This document shows, piece after piece, positions 19,241 through 27,916 of a stretch of 64,000 nucleotides of DNA (the first letter of the stretch is position 1; the number at the start of each line of letters is the position of its first letter). The notes under the pieces are model-generated. The model did no database searches. It was not told the DNA's origin and saw nothing but the letters and a program-made list of their open reading frames with translations. A program made the position numbers and the translations under genes. Source of the stretch: an uncultured Eubacteriales bacterium (lineage in GTDB: Bacteria; Bacillota; Clostridia; Oscillospirales; Oscillospiraceae); assembly GCA_900320595.1 (NCBI GenBank), contig ONSW01000010.1:22347-86346 (forward strand), read 5' to 3'.

Positions 19241-20492
19241 AAACGTCGGCGAAACGCTGCAGACGGCGGTGCTGGATAACGGCCTGCACATCTGCGTCGT
19301 GCCGAAAAAGGGCTTTTCGTCCTTCTTTGCCTGCTTCGGCACCTATTACGGCTCGGTCATGCGCAGCTTCGATCTTGCCGGCGTGCGGCACGACACCCCC
19401 GCGGGCGTTGCGCACTATCTCGAGCACAAGATGTTCGATATGCCCGGCGGCGACAACGCCCTGCAGAGCATGACCGCCACCGGCGCCGATCCCAACGCCT
19501 TTACCGCCTATGACGAGACGGTTTACTACTTCCACTGCACCGAGCATTTTGAGGAAAACCTGCGCACGCTGCTGCGCTTTGTCACCACGCCCTATTTCAC
19601 GGCCGAGACCGTGGAAAAGGAGCAGGGCATCATCGCCCAGGAGATCCGCATGTACGACGACGAGCCGGACAACGCGGTGTATGTCGATCTGATGAAGCTG
19701 CTCTACAAGTCCCACCCGGTGCGCGACGACATCGCCGGCACGGTCGAGAGCATTGCCGAGATCGACGCCGACACGCTCTATGCCTGCCACCGCGCGTTCT
19801 ATACGCCGGGCAACATGTGCCTGTGCGTCGCGGGCGACGTGGACGCTGCCGCGATCTGCGCGATCGCCGAGGAGATGCTCGGAGGAGAAAAGGGCGAGGT
19901 GCCGCAGCCGGTCGTGTATGAGGAAAACGACGCGCCCGAGAAGCTCTATACCGAGCGGGTGATGAGCGTCTCCGCGCCGCAGTTCCTGCTCGGCGCGGCC
20001 TACCGCCCGACCGAGGGAGACGTGCTGCGCGAGCGGATCGTCGCGCGCCTTGCGATGCGGCTTTTGTGCGGAACATCCTCGCCGCTCTACACCCGGCTTT
20101 ACCGCGAGGGGATCTTGAACCGCAATTTTGCCTACGGCACCGATTTCCCGGCCAACACGGCGCAGCTGACCGCAGGAGGAGAGAGCCCCGACCCGCAGCG
20201 CGTTTATGACGAGCTGATGGGAGAGGTCGACCGCATCGCCGCCGAGGGCTTTGACCCCGACGCCTTCGAGCGGGCCAAGCGCGCCTCGCTCGGCGCGCGG
20301 CTGCGCGGCTTTGAGGATTTTGACAGCGTGTGCCTGACGGCCTTCGACGCCGAACGTCTCGGCTACTGCATCTTCGACGCACCGGCGGTGCTCGCTTCCG
20401 TCACGGCGGAGGAATGCCGCGACTTTCTTGTGCGCGTGCTGACGCGCGAGCGCACCGCGCTCTCCGTCGTCCGTCCGCAGACGCACGCCTGA
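19215..20492 (+). CDS. yfmH: M16 peptidase YfmH (EF-P modification-associated)
   Basis: Zinc peptidase of the M16 family, 425 residues. The inverted zinc motif HYLEH is seen in AHYLEHKMFD near residue 70, and a downstream Glu (VEKEQGIIAQEI) supplies the third ligand region. It pairs with the non-catalytic YfmF encoded just upstream and overlapping. The start was placed at the ATG with GAGGAGG six bases before it, inside the end of yfmF. The target in the EF-P pathway is unknown. Confidence 0.83.
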   Translation: MEILTKRFENVGETLQTAVLDNGLHICVVPKKGFSSFFACFGTYYGSVMRSFDLAGVRHDTPAGVAHYLEHKMFDMPGGDNALQSMTATGADPNAFTAYDETVYYFHCTEHFEENLRTLLRFVTTPYFTAETVEKEQGIIAQEIRMYDDEPDNAVYVDLMKLLYKSHPVRDDIAGTVESIAEIDADTLYACHRAFYTPGNMCLCVAGDVDAAAICAIAEEMLGGEKGEVPQPVVYEENDAPEKLYTERVMSVSAPQFLLGAAYRPTEGDVLRERIVARLAMRLLCGTSSPLYTRLYREGILNRNFAYGTDFPANTAQLTAGGESPDPQRVYDELMGEVDRIAAEGFDPDAFERAKRASLGARLRGFEDFDSVCLTAFDAERLGYCIFDAPAVLASVTAEECRDFLVRVLTRERTALSVVRPQTHA

Positions 20493-20525
20493 CCGGACGA
20501 AAAGAAAAGCAAAAAGGAAGCCAAT

Positions 20526-21443
20526 ATGGAAACCGTATACGAGACCATTCAGCGCTCCTCGACGATCAGCTTTCCCGGGCTGTTCGGAGATTGGAGCATC
20601 GACCCGCCGGCGTTCTTCACGCTCTTCGGCCGGCCGATCTATTTCTATGGCGTGATCATTGCGCTCGGCTTTCTGCTGGGCATTACTTACTGCGCGAAGA
20701 GCGCCAAACGCTTCGGCATCCGCGAGGACGACGTCTATGACCTGGTGATCTGGCTGATCCCGCTGTCGATCATCGGGGCGCGGCTGTACTTCGTGGCGTT
20801 CAAGCTGGACTATTACGCCGCCCATCCCGACGAGATCATCGCAATCTGGAACGGCGGGCTTGCGATCTACGGCGGCGTGATCGCCGGCGTGATCGTGATG
20901 CTTTTTGTCTGCCGCCGGAAAAAGATCCCCTGGCAGGCGATGCTCGATCTCATTATCTACGGACTGCTGATCGGCCAGATCCTCGGTCGCTGGGGCAACT
21001 TCATGAACCGCGAGGCCTTCGGCGCCGAGACGGACATCTTCTGCCGCATGCAGCTTACCGCGCCGGACGGCAGCAGCATCTGCGTCCACCCGACCTTTCT
21101 GTACGAAAGCCTGTGGAACCTCATCGGGCTCGTCGGGCTGATCATCTGGGAGAGAAAAGGCGGCCGCCGCTATGACGGCCAGGCCGCGCTGGGCTATTTC
21201 TTCTGGTACGGCGTCGGCCGCACCTGGATCGAGGGACTGCGGACCGACAGCTTGTATATCGCCGGCACCTCGCTGCGCGTGTCGCAGCTGCTGTCGATCG
21301 TGCTGGCGCTCGTCTCGCTGGTGCTGCTCGTTGTGAACGCGCGCAAAAAGCACCCGCCGGAGGAGCTGTATGTCAACAAAGTCGCCGCCGCGGCGGCGGA
21401 GATCGTTCAAACAGAAAAAGGAGAGGAAACAGAGCATGAGTGA
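20526..21443 (+). CDS. lgt: Prolipoprotein diacylglyceryl transferase
   Basis: Membrane enzyme that moves diacylglycerol from phosphatidylglycerol to the lipobox cysteine of prolipoproteins, 305 residues. The Lgt signature GRWGNFMNREAFG lies at about 153-165, with seven hydrophobic segments around it. A 35-residue N-terminal extension precedes the first segment. Many lipoproteins in this window would be its substrates. Its stop codon overlaps the start of the next gene, so both are probably co-translated. Confidence 0.93.
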   Translation: METVYETIQRSSTISFPGLFGDWSIDPPAFFTLFGRPIYFYGVIIALGFLLGITYCAKSAKRFGIREDDVYDLVIWLIPLSIIGARLYFVAFKLDYYAAHPDEIIAIWNGGLAIYGGVIAGVIVMLFVCRRKKIPWQAMLDLIIYGLLIGQILGRWGNFMNREAFGAETDIFCRMQLTAPDGSSICVHPTFLYESLWNLIGLVGLIIWERKGGRRYDGQAALGYFFWYGVGRTWIEGLRTDSLYIAGTSLRVSQLLSIVLALVSLVLLVVNARKKHPPEELYVNKVAAAAAEIVQTEKGEETEHE

Positions 21444-21885
21444 CACGATGGACAAGCTCACGAGCACGCTCGGCGAGCTCATGAAAAGGGCAAAAGAGGT
21501 CGGCGGACAGACGCTTGAGGCCGTGGACAAAAACGGCGCAGTGCGCGGCGCCTACCAGCGAGGCACCGAGCGCACCAGGGCCTATGCGCGCATCGCCAGG
21601 CTGACGCTCGCGGGGAACAACGAGAACGACGAGCTGAAGAAGATCTACACGGAGATCGGCAAGCTGTATTTCGAACAGCAGCAGGGAACGGCCAACGGCT
21701 TCTTCGCCCCGCTCTTCGCCCAGGCAAAGGAGAGAGCGGAGAACATCCGCGCGATCGAGGCGGAGATCGACGCGCTGCGCGAGAAGATCGCCGAGGAGAG
21801 CGGCGAGAAGGACATCGAAGTCGAGATCGGCGCTTTCGACGACATCGTTTCCGCCGACGAAAAGGCCGCAAAGGGTGAAGAATAA
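21436..21885 (+). CDS. Small helical protein of unknown function, coupled to lgt
   Basis: A 149-residue protein that I do not recognise with certainty. It is mostly charged alpha-helix, starting MSDTMDKLTSTLGELM, with a predicted coiled coil at about 85-125. Homologous small proteins in clostridia are annotated only as hypothetical. It starts inside the end of lgt (8-bp overlap). A strong terminator follows. Residues 1-60 could contact the membrane or a partner, but there is no signal peptide or membrane segment. Confidence 0.6.
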   Translation: MSDTMDKLTSTLGELMKRAKEVGGQTLEAVDKNGAVRGAYQRGTERTRAYARIARLTLAGNNENDELKKIYTEIGKLYFEQQQGTANGFFAPLFAQAKERAENIRAIEAEIDALREKIAEESGEKDIEVEIGAFDDIVSADEKAAKGEE

Positions 21886-21896
21886 ACAGTAAAAAG

Positions 21897-21938
21897 ACAG
21901 GGCGTGCCCCGGAGGGCACGCCCTGTTTGCGTTTTTTC
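21897..21938 (+). terminator. Terminator of the yfmF-yfmH-lgt unit
   Basis: Stem ACAGGGCGTGCC / GGGCACGCCCTGT, loop CCGGA, then a T-rich tail. Confidence 0.85.
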
Positions 21939-21969
21939 TGTTCTTTTGAAGAGAGAGTCCGCCGGGCGC

Positions 21970-22248
21970 TTATTTCATCTTCTTTGAAAGACGAAAGGCG
22001 GCAATGATGCTGAATATGCTCAGCGAAACGGCCGTGGCGATGAGCGTGAACTCAAAGCGAAGCCCCAAAAGATTCCGCGTGAAATAGACCGCGGCGAGCG
22101 CGGCGACATCCAGAAGCGTCCGGAGCATGCTCATGGCCGAGAGCTGCCGCGCGTCTCCGGCGGAAAACTTTTTCGTAATAACGGCGTTGAGCACCCCGAA
22201 CAGGCCGCCCCAGACGAGGCCGACAAGAATCGAAAGAAAGATCTGCAT
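21970..22248 (-). CDS. Small three-helix membrane protein
   Basis: A 92-residue integral membrane protein with three hydrophobic segments (about 3-25, 45-62, 68-86). Size and topology recall ATP synthase subunit I (AtpI-like) proteins, but no ATP synthase genes are near and no diagnostic motif is present. It is transcribed alone on the minus strand, convergent with the lgt unit. Function is unknown. Confidence 0.5.
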   Translation of the reverse strand: MQIFLSILVGLVWGGLFGVLNAVITKKFSAGDARQLSAMSMLRTLLDVAALAAVYFTRNLLGLRFEFTLIATAVSLSIFSIIAAFRLSKKMK

Positions 22249-22423
22249 GGAATCAGGCTCCTTGTGTGAAATCGTTGGAAAAAGTATAGCACATCCCGCG
22301 CCGGATTACGATGAAAAATTCAAAAAATTCTCGTTTATTCTCCTCATCGCCGCAGATACTAATACCGAACGACTGCATACGGCGCCGTATGACGGACGTT
22401 TAGTCTTATTTGAGGTGATGAAC

Positions 22424-22597
22424 ATGAGTCCCAAAGAACTGCTTTATATCGAGGACGCGCTCGGCCACACGCAATTTTTGATGACCCAGTGCCGCACGGC
22501 GGCCAGCCAGCTGACCGATCCCGCGCTGCGCGGCGAGGCGCAGCGCCTGGTCGCGGAGCACCAGAAGCTGTTCACCAGCTTTTACAATCTTGTGTAA
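22424..22597 (+). CDS. Small protein coupled to a CotF-type coat gene
   Basis: A 57-residue protein beginning MSPKELLYIEDALGH. GAGGTG six bases before the ATG supports this start; an ATG two codons earlier is also possible. The helical pattern and the position before a CotF-like gene suggest a coat or forespore protein, as in many clostridia. No catalytic motif is seen. Confidence 0.6.
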   Translation: MSPKELLYIEDALGHTQFLMTQCRTAASQLTDPALRGEAQRLVAEHQKLFTSFYNLV

Positions 22598-22610
22598 GGA
22601 GGAGCGCGGC

Positions 22611-22859
22611 ATGAACGACAAGGAGATCATGGAAAACATTCTGATCACGACCAAGGGCGTCGTCGATCTGTATATGCACGGCACCGTCGAGTCGGCCACG
22701 CCGAACGTGCACGGCACGTTCAACACGGCGCTCGAAAGCGCGCTTTGCATGCAGAGCGACATCTACAAGGAGATGGCCGAGCGCGGCTGGTATCCGGCCG
22801 AGCAGGCCACCCAACAGAAGCTCGACGCCGTCAAGCAGAAGTACGCCGGGATCGCGTGA
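22611..22859 (+). CDS. Spore coat protein, CotF family
   Basis: An 82-residue protein with the Coat_F pattern: LYMHGTVES, then NVHGTFNTALESAL, then MQSDIYKEMAERGWYP. Such proteins are built into the spore coat during sporulation. AGGAGG lies 9 bp before the ATG. It is 13 bp behind the preceding small gene and is followed by a terminator, so both form one unit. Its presence is the best evidence in the window that the organism sporulates. Confidence 0.85.
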   Translation: MNDKEIMENILITTKGVVDLYMHGTVESATPNVHGTFNTALESALCMQSDIYKEMAERGWYPAEQATQQKLDAVKQKYAGIA

Positions 22860-22863
22860 GACG

Positions 22864-22895
22864 AAAAAGAGGGATGCGAAAGCATCCCTCTTTTT
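22864..22895. terminator. Bidirectional terminator
   Basis: AAAAAGAGGGATGC / GCATCCCTCTTTTT with a GAAA tetraloop sits between convergent genes (coat protein and 5-formyl-THF cyclo-ligase). Confidence 0.85.
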
Positions 22896-22907
22896 ATGAC
22901 AAAAGGC

Positions 22908-23474
22908 TTATTTCCGAAACACGCCCCGTTCGGTGACAAGGACGGAGAAGGCGCGGTCGTGCGGCTCGGTCGGAACGCACGCCAGTCGCTGCGTCTCAAA
23001 GGCGGTGAGGATCGCCGCGGCGCGCCCGCATCGGGCAAGATAGCGGTCGTAAAAGCCCATGCCGTGGCCGAGACGCCGCAGCGCCCCGTCAAAGCCCACA
23101 CAGGGGACGAGCACGGCGTCGAGCGCTTCCGGCTCCAAACGGCGCGACAGGCGCGGATCGGGCTCCGGCACGCCGAAGAGACCGGGCACAAGATCGTCCC
23201 CGGGTACATAGGCCTCCATGATGCCGTCCGCCGCCGTGACGGGAAAGGCCAGCGTCACGCCGCCTCGCCGCAGCGTCTCGTAAAGGGGACGCAGGTCGCA
23301 CTCGCTCCCGGCGGGAATATAGCCGAGCACCGCTTTGGCATCCCGCAGCTCCGGCAGGCTTTCGAGCAGGCGGCAGAGAGCCAGACTGTGAGCATGGCGC
23401 TCCCCGGCGCTCTGCGCGCGGCGGCGGGAGAGCGCGAGCGCGCGGCAGGCGTCCTTTTCTCTTTTCGCTTCCAC
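22908..23474 (-). CDS. 5-formyltetrahydrofolate cyclo-ligase
   Basis: Enzyme (MTHFS) that converts 5-formyl-THF to 5,10-methenyl-THF using ATP, 188 residues. The ATP/Mg loop GHGMGFYDRYL near residue 135 and the GYIPAGSECD strand are typical. I chose a GTG start because GGAGGGAG lies seven bases before it; an upstream ATG at 23507 would add 11 residues without a good ribosome site. It is monocistronic and convergent with the coat genes. Confidence 0.88.
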   Translation of the reverse strand: MEAKREKDACRALALSRRRAQSAGERHAHSLALCRLLESLPELRDAKAVLGYIPAGSECDLRPLYETLRRGGVTLAFPVTAADGIMEAYVPGDDLVPGLFGVPEPDPRLSRRLEPEALDAVLVPCVGFDGALRRLGHGMGFYDRYLARCGRAAAILTAFETQRLACVPTEPHDRAFSVLVTERGVFRK

Positions 23475-23558
23475 GCGTCTCCCTCCTCCCGGTGTTTTTC
23501 TCAGCATAGCACACCTTGCCTCTTCTGGCAAGAAGCGAGGAAAAAGCGGCCTGCGCAC

Positions 23559-23587
23559 TTGACGAAACGGGAGGGAAAAGGTATTCT
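23559..23587 (+). promoter_or_regulatory. Sigma-A promoter of the glycerol-1-phosphate dehydrogenase gene
   Basis: TTGACG (23559-23564) and TATTCT (23582-23587) with a 17-bp spacer lie 53 bp upstream of the start codon. Confidence 0.7.
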
Positions 23588-23639
23588 TAAAGGTAGCGAA
23601 AGAAGCTCTTTTACGATATACGAAAGGAAGAATTGCCCT

Positions 23640-24878
23640 ATGATCCTTGACTGCAAGAAATATCTCGGCCCCTGCGACTGCGGCCGCGACCACGAGCTGC
23701 GCACCAAGCTCGTCGTATGCGAATACGGCGCGCTGAAGAACTTTGACAAGTACATGGCCGACTGCGGCCTGACGGGCTTCCGCACCGTCATTTACGACAC
23801 GAACACCTATAACCTGCCGTCGATGACCCACGTCGCCGCCGACCAGGAGATCGTGCTGGAGGCCGCCGGCCTGCACAGCGAAAAGGGCCTGATCGAGGAC
23901 TGCATGACCCGCTTTGTCCGCAAGCCCGACTATGTCGTCGTTGTCGGAGGCGGCACGCTGATGGACTTCGGCCGTTACAGCGCCTGGAAGCTCGGCATCC
24001 CCTTCGTCGCGATCCCGACGATCGTCTCCTCCGACGGCTTCACGGCCGACATCTGCTCGATCATCATCGACGGCCAGAAGAAGTCGATCCCGATGCAGGC
24101 GGCCGACGCGGTCATCTGCGACATCGGCATCGTCTCCGGCGCGCCGCGCTTCCTGACGATCGCGGGCGTGCAGGACATCATGGCCAAGTACGTCTCGATC
24201 GCCGACTGGAAGATCGCGCATCTCGTCGCGGGCGAGTATTTCTGCGAGAAGGTCTGCGATATGGCGCAGGAGGCGCTGGACATCATGGTGCGCTGCGCCC
24301 ATGATCTGGCCGACGGCAAGGAGCCGGATTACGAGGCCATGGCCTATACGCAGATGCTCTCGGGTCTGACGATGCAGATCCTCTCGAACAGCCGCGCCGC
24401 CTCCGGCGCCGAGCATCTGGTGGCGCATCTGGTCGAAATGAAGCCGCGCGGTTTTGAAAAGGCCCACGGCCTGCACGGCGAATGCGTCGGCGTCGGCACG
24501 ATCATGTGCGCGGATGCCTACCACAAGCTGGCCGAGCGCGAGACGATCGAGGTCAAGCCCTTTGAGCCGATCGACGAGCAGTGGGTGCGCGAAGTGTTCG
24601 GCCCGCTTACCGACGGCATCCTGAAGGAAAACGAGAACGACGTACTCAAGACCTTCCCGCCCGAGAATATCAAGAACCACTGGCAGGAGATCCGCGAGAT
24701 CATCGCCGAGATCCCCACGGCCGAAGAACTGATCGACCTGTACACGAAGATCGGCGCGAAGCACTCGCTCGAGGAGCTGGAGATCGACCCCGCCGTCAAG
24801 GACGACTTCCTTGACATCTCCTCCGCGATCCGCAACCGTCTGACGCTGGCGCGCATGACCCGTCTGATCGTAAAATAA
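23640..24878 (+). CDS. egsA: sn-Glycerol-1-phosphate dehydrogenase (EgsA/AraM family)
   Basis: NAD(P)H-dependent reduction of dihydroxyacetone phosphate to sn-glycerol-1-phosphate, 412 residues. VVVVGGGTLMDFGRY binds the dinucleotide, AIPTIVSSDGF follows, and the metal-binding histidines are in AEHLVAHLVEM and HGLHGECV. AraM of Bacillus uses this product for heptaprenylglyceryl-phosphate lipids. The family occurs in archaea and some Firmicutes. The true start is the ATG of MILDCKKYLG; an open frame continues upstream across the promoter and is not coding. A glycerol kinase and PlsC lie a few kb away, but in separate units. Confidence 0.85.
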   Translation: MILDCKKYLGPCDCGRDHELRTKLVVCEYGALKNFDKYMADCGLTGFRTVIYDTNTYNLPSMTHVAADQEIVLEAAGLHSEKGLIEDCMTRFVRKPDYVVVVGGGTLMDFGRYSAWKLGIPFVAIPTIVSSDGFTADICSIIIDGQKKSIPMQAADAVICDIGIVSGAPRFLTIAGVQDIMAKYVSIADWKIAHLVAGEYFCEKVCDMAQEALDIMVRCAHDLADGKEPDYEAMAYTQMLSGLTMQILSNSRAASGAEHLVAHLVEMKPRGFEKAHGLHGECVGVGTIMCADAYHKLAERETIEVKPFEPIDEQWVREVFGPLTDGILKENENDVLKTFPPENIKNHWQEIREIIAEIPTAEELIDLYTKIGAKHSLEELEIDPAVKDDFLDISSAIRNRLTLARMTRLIVK

Positions 24879-24889
24879 CCGACAACAAC

Positions 24890-24926
24890 AAAACGCCTGA
24901 GCTGTCAAAAAGCTCAGGCGTTTTTC
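24890..24926. terminator. Bidirectional terminator
   Basis: AAAACGCCTGAGCT / AGCTCAGGCGTTTTT with loop GTCAAAA lies between convergent egsA and the zinc ribbon gene. Confidence 0.85.
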
Positions 24927-24936
24927 TCTTTTTTCG

Positions 24937-25170
24937 TTATTCAGTTTTGTCGAGCCAGGCACGGACCTTGGCGGCGTCCACCCCGAGACCGGAGGAGATA
25001 AAGGCCGTCAGCTCGTTATAGTTCAGCGAGCGGATGCGCTCATAGTTCTTGATGCCGGGCTTTACGTCGTTGGTACGGCCTTCGATGTAGCCGCACTCAT
25101 AGCACATCTGAACGGCATACTTGCGGTGAGAATCAAGCGTCATTTCGCTTCCGCAGCGGGGACATTTCAC
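24937..25170 (-). CDS. Small zinc-ribbon protein
   Basis: A 77-residue protein with MKCPRCGS and MCYECGY, two CxxC knuckles forming one zinc ribbon in the first 27 residues. The C-terminal 50 residues are helical (NYERIRSLNYNELTAF). Function is unknown; nucleic-acid or protein binding is typical of such ribbons. It starts behind GGGAGGCC and is monocistronic. A long palindromic element begins 70 bp upstream. Confidence 0.65.
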   Translation of the reverse strand: MKCPRCGSEMTLDSHRKYAVQMCYECGYIEGRTNDVKPGIKNYERIRSLNYNELTAFISSGLGVDAAKVRAWLDKTE

Positions 25171-25238
25171 AGGGCAGGCCTCCCATCGGTATAGGTTGTA
25201 TTTTCATGTTATCCCATCTTGGCGAAAAAAGCAAGTAA

Positions 25239-25403
25239 TAAGTAAACGATTATCCATGCGTCAAGGGCGAATTGCGAGAGAATTTGTGTTCTGGCAAAGG
25301 CGCTTTTTCGATGGCATACTTTGTGTATGTCGAGAAAAAGGGACGAAGGCAGGGCGCAAATGGTCCGCAAGGCGCCGAAGACGTATGGGTCATCGTTTGC
25401 TTA
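25239..25403. repeat. 165-bp imperfect palindrome, MITE-like
   Basis: The whole segment folds on itself. The outer arms TAAGTAAACGATTATCCATG and, read backwards, TAAGCAAACGATGACCCATA differ at few positions. Matching continues inwards through CTTTTTCGA / CTTTTTCTCGA to a tip at CATACTTTGTGTATG. It fills the gap between two minus-strand genes and ends four bases before the mannosyltransferase stop. No protein is encoded. A folded mobile element or long hairpin terminator is the simplest reading. Confidence 0.75.
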
Positions 25404-25407
25404 AAAA

Positions 25408-27204
25408 TCAAAACGGCCAGGTCGGCAGCCAGCGATAGAGCAGCGAGGCGGTGTGCGTATCGAGCTCCGCGCCCCAGAGCGCGGGATAAAAGAACACGAA
25501 GACCGCCGCGGCGAGCGCCGTAAAGCCCCAGACCGGGATGCGCCAGCGCGCGAGATTGTCCCGCATCAGCGTGAAGACATAACCCATCACCAGCACCAGG
25601 AAAACCGTGCACGGGAAATAGTGATAGGCAAAGGTGATGCGCGTGATGAACATCCACGGCACAAGCTGCGCGAAATACCCCAACAGCAGGAACAGCGCTT
25701 TTTTCTCCCGGCGGAAGAGCGCGCAGAAGGCCAGCACGAAAAGGGCGATCAGCCCGCCCCAGCAGAGGATGGGATTCGTAAACGCGCCGAAGCTCGAACG
25801 CGCGGTGCCGTTATAGTCGAGATAGTACAAGATCGGCCGGATGTCGAGCATCCACTGATACCAGCGGGAAGAATAGGGGTGCGTCGCGTTCACGCCGCTG
25901 TGATAGCGGAACATATAGCCCTGGTTGTCGAGCACGGTCTGCAGGTACTCCTTTTTGAAGTACATGCCGGGGCCGTGCAGCCCCCTGGCCGCGCCGTAGG
26001 GATAATAGGAGAGATAGTAGACGAGCGCGGGGACGAGCACGAAGAAGCAGAGACAGAAGAGAATGTTTTTTCCAAACGCTTCGAGCGCGCCTTTCTTTTC
26101 ACGCACAAGGCGGAAGATCCAATGCAGCGCCCAAATCACGCCGAGGCCCGCCCCGGCGTAAAGACAGGTCCACTTGCACGCCGCGCCCACGCCGAAGAAA
26201 AGACCGGCGAGCGCGAGGTCGCGCGGCCGTCCCTCCGCCGGCGCGGGGGAGAGAGAGTCCCCGCTCTCAGGGAAGAGCCAGCGGTACATGAAGTAATACA
26301 TCGCCAGCGTGAAGAACACGCCGTAGGTGTCGATCGTGGCGATGCGCGTCTGGACAAAGTGCATGAAATCGGCGGCGAGCAGCAGCGTGCAGCAGACGGG
26401 AACGCTGCCCCGTCCGAAGAGCCGCCGGGCAAAGGCGTAGACGAGCGGCAGCATCGCCACACCGAAGAGCGTCCCGGTAAAGCGCCAGCCGAAGGGCGTT
26501 ACGCCCCAAATCGCCATGCCCAGCGCGATCAGCAGCTTGCCCAGCGGGGGATGGGAGATCTCATAGGGGTTCATGCCGCGCATATGCTCAAGAGCCGTGC
26601 GAGCGTGGTAGATCTCGTCAAAATAGCTCGAGTTGAAGAACGTGCTTTTTGCCGGCACAAGACCCTGCTCGTCGGTCAGCTCGCTCACGGTCCGCCAGGG
26701 GAGGGCCGCGCCGTCAGCGCCAAAGAGCGCAAGCTCGCCCAGCTCCGGCGAGCCGTAGGCGGTCAGCCGCACATAGCGCGCCCGGCCGGAGAGGGACAGC
26801 TCGTGCCACTTTATGAGCGCGATATAATTTTGCTCGAGCTCGCAGACGTCGGCAAAGCTCTCGCCGTCCTCCGACAGGGCAATCGTATAGCCGCCCGTGC
26901 CGATCACGCTGTACGCCATCGCGCGGGAGAGATCATACGTGCTGCCAAGCTCAAGCGTCACGCTCTCGCCCTCGCGGAGGGCGACGGAGCTTTGCGGCGC
27001 GGACATGCTGCCGAGATGGGAAAAGGCGGCGACGGCATAGAGCAGCGTGACGAGCACGACGGCGAGCGTCTCGCCGCGCGTTTCTCCGCGGCTTTCGCTC
27101 ACGCGGCGCTTTGGCAGCGCGCAGCTTCGAAGCGGCGGCAGCAGGCAGAAAAAGCCCGTGATCAACAGCGCGGTCAGAACAGGGAAAATGGCAGTCAGTT
27201 TCAT
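25408..27204 (-). CDS. PMT-type protein mannosyltransferase (GT39) with inserted extracellular domain
   Basis: Polytopic membrane glycosyltransferase of 598 residues. The catalytic acidic pair is in YFDEIYHARTA (about 192-202), followed by HPPLGKLLI and TRIATIDTYGVFF. It would move mannose from polyprenyl-phosphate-mannose to protein Ser/Thr on the outer membrane face. Between the first two membrane segments lies an insert of about 120 residues (about 70-190) that looks like a discoidin-type beta sandwich (SYDLS-like start, SGRARYVRLTAYGS). The C-terminus has the four-helix PMT_4TMC-like block. It is monocistronic, with the palindromic element immediately behind it. Confidence 0.78.
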   Translation of the reverse strand: MKLTAIFPVLTALLITGFFCLLPPLRSCALPKRRVSESRGETRGETLAVVLVTLLYAVAAFSHLGSMSAPQSSVALREGESVTLELGSTYDLSRAMAYSVIGTGGYTIALSEDGESFADVCELEQNYIALIKWHELSLSGRARYVRLTAYGSPELGELALFGADGAALPWRTVSELTDEQGLVPAKSTFFNSSYFDEIYHARTALEHMRGMNPYEISHPPLGKLLIALGMAIWGVTPFGWRFTGTLFGVAMLPLVYAFARRLFGRGSVPVCCTLLLAADFMHFVQTRIATIDTYGVFFTLAMYYFMYRWLFPESGDSLSPAPAEGRPRDLALAGLFFGVGAACKWTCLYAGAGLGVIWALHWIFRLVREKKGALEAFGKNILFCLCFFVLVPALVYYLSYYPYGAARGLHGPGMYFKKEYLQTVLDNQGYMFRYHSGVNATHPYSSRWYQWMLDIRPILYYLDYNGTARSSFGAFTNPILCWGGLIALFVLAFCALFRREKKALFLLLGYFAQLVPWMFITRITFAYHYFPCTVFLVLVMGYVFTLMRDNLARWRIPVWGFTALAAAVFVFFYPALWGAELDTHTASLLYRWLPTWPF

Positions 27205-27271
27205 GTGATTCTTTCCGTACAGAGATGAGGATAGGGACGCTCCTGCTCGGAGGACGGGAGCGGGGGAGACT

Positions 27272-27916
27272 TTAAAACGGATGCAGAAAGAAAGCGACAG
27301 ACAGGCCGAGAAAAATCAGAAACCATGTAAGGCATCGGATGGCCGTGCCTCCGCAGCGGCTTGTGCAGATCTCAAAGGGATCGCGGGGGTTGATAAAAAT
27401 GGGGTATTGGGGATGCAGATTGTCGATCTGGAGAAACTCATTTTGAAAATGAATATTTGCGTACGCAGTCGTTATGCAATAATGCCCATTCCATTCAAAG
27501 CCGAATACAGGGTAGCAATAGGGGAGCCGGAGAGAATGCTTGAGAAGAAGGAAGTCCGCACAGACGCGCTGCGTACAGCGCAGCGGAACGACGACACCGT
27601 AATAAACGGCAAAGAAAAGCATGAGGAGGGCGCAGCTGCCGCAAAGAGCGCAAAAAACGATGCCGCGCGTTGCGGGAACGAGATAGAGAACGGCGGCAAC
27701 CAGGCTTATCAATACAAGAAAAACGCCGACAAGCTTGTGGATCGATCTGTCCTCCTCGCGGTCAAAAAAAGAAGTGACCTCCCGGATTGTCGCCGTCTTG
27801 CCCTTCCAGTCTTTTTGAATGGGGCGGTGGCCTTTCAACTGCGCTACGCCCAGATTAAAAGAAATAAAGGAAAAAGAGAGTATGGCAAGAAGAGAATAGA
27901 GTTCGACCTTTGTCAT
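27272..27916 (-). CDS. Hypothetical membrane protein
   Basis: A 214-residue protein I do not recognise. It has an N-terminal hydrophobic segment (7-25), a pair at about 62-108, and another at the C-terminus (about 195-212). The stretch between (about 115-190) is soluble and has several cysteines. Its start codon overlaps the stop of the HAD phosphatase gene (ATGA), so it is translationally coupled to it. Base composition is a little more AT-rich than its neighbours, which may mean a more recent arrival. Confidence 0.5.
   Translation of the reverse strand: MTKVELYSLLAILSFSFISFNLGVAQLKGHRPIQKDWKGKTATIREVTSFFDREEDRSIHKLVGVFLVLISLVAAVLYLVPATRGIVFCALCGSCALLMLFFAVYYGVVVPLRCTQRVCADFLLLKHSLRLPYCYPVFGFEWNGHYCITTAYANIHFQNEFLQIDNLHPQYPIFINPRDPFEICTSRCGGTAIRCLTWFLIFLGLSVAFFLHPF

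Noticed and set aside
19125-21530. An 801-codon minus-strand frame opposite yfmH and lgt
   Set aside because: Both plus-strand genes have diagnostic motifs; the antisense frame has none.
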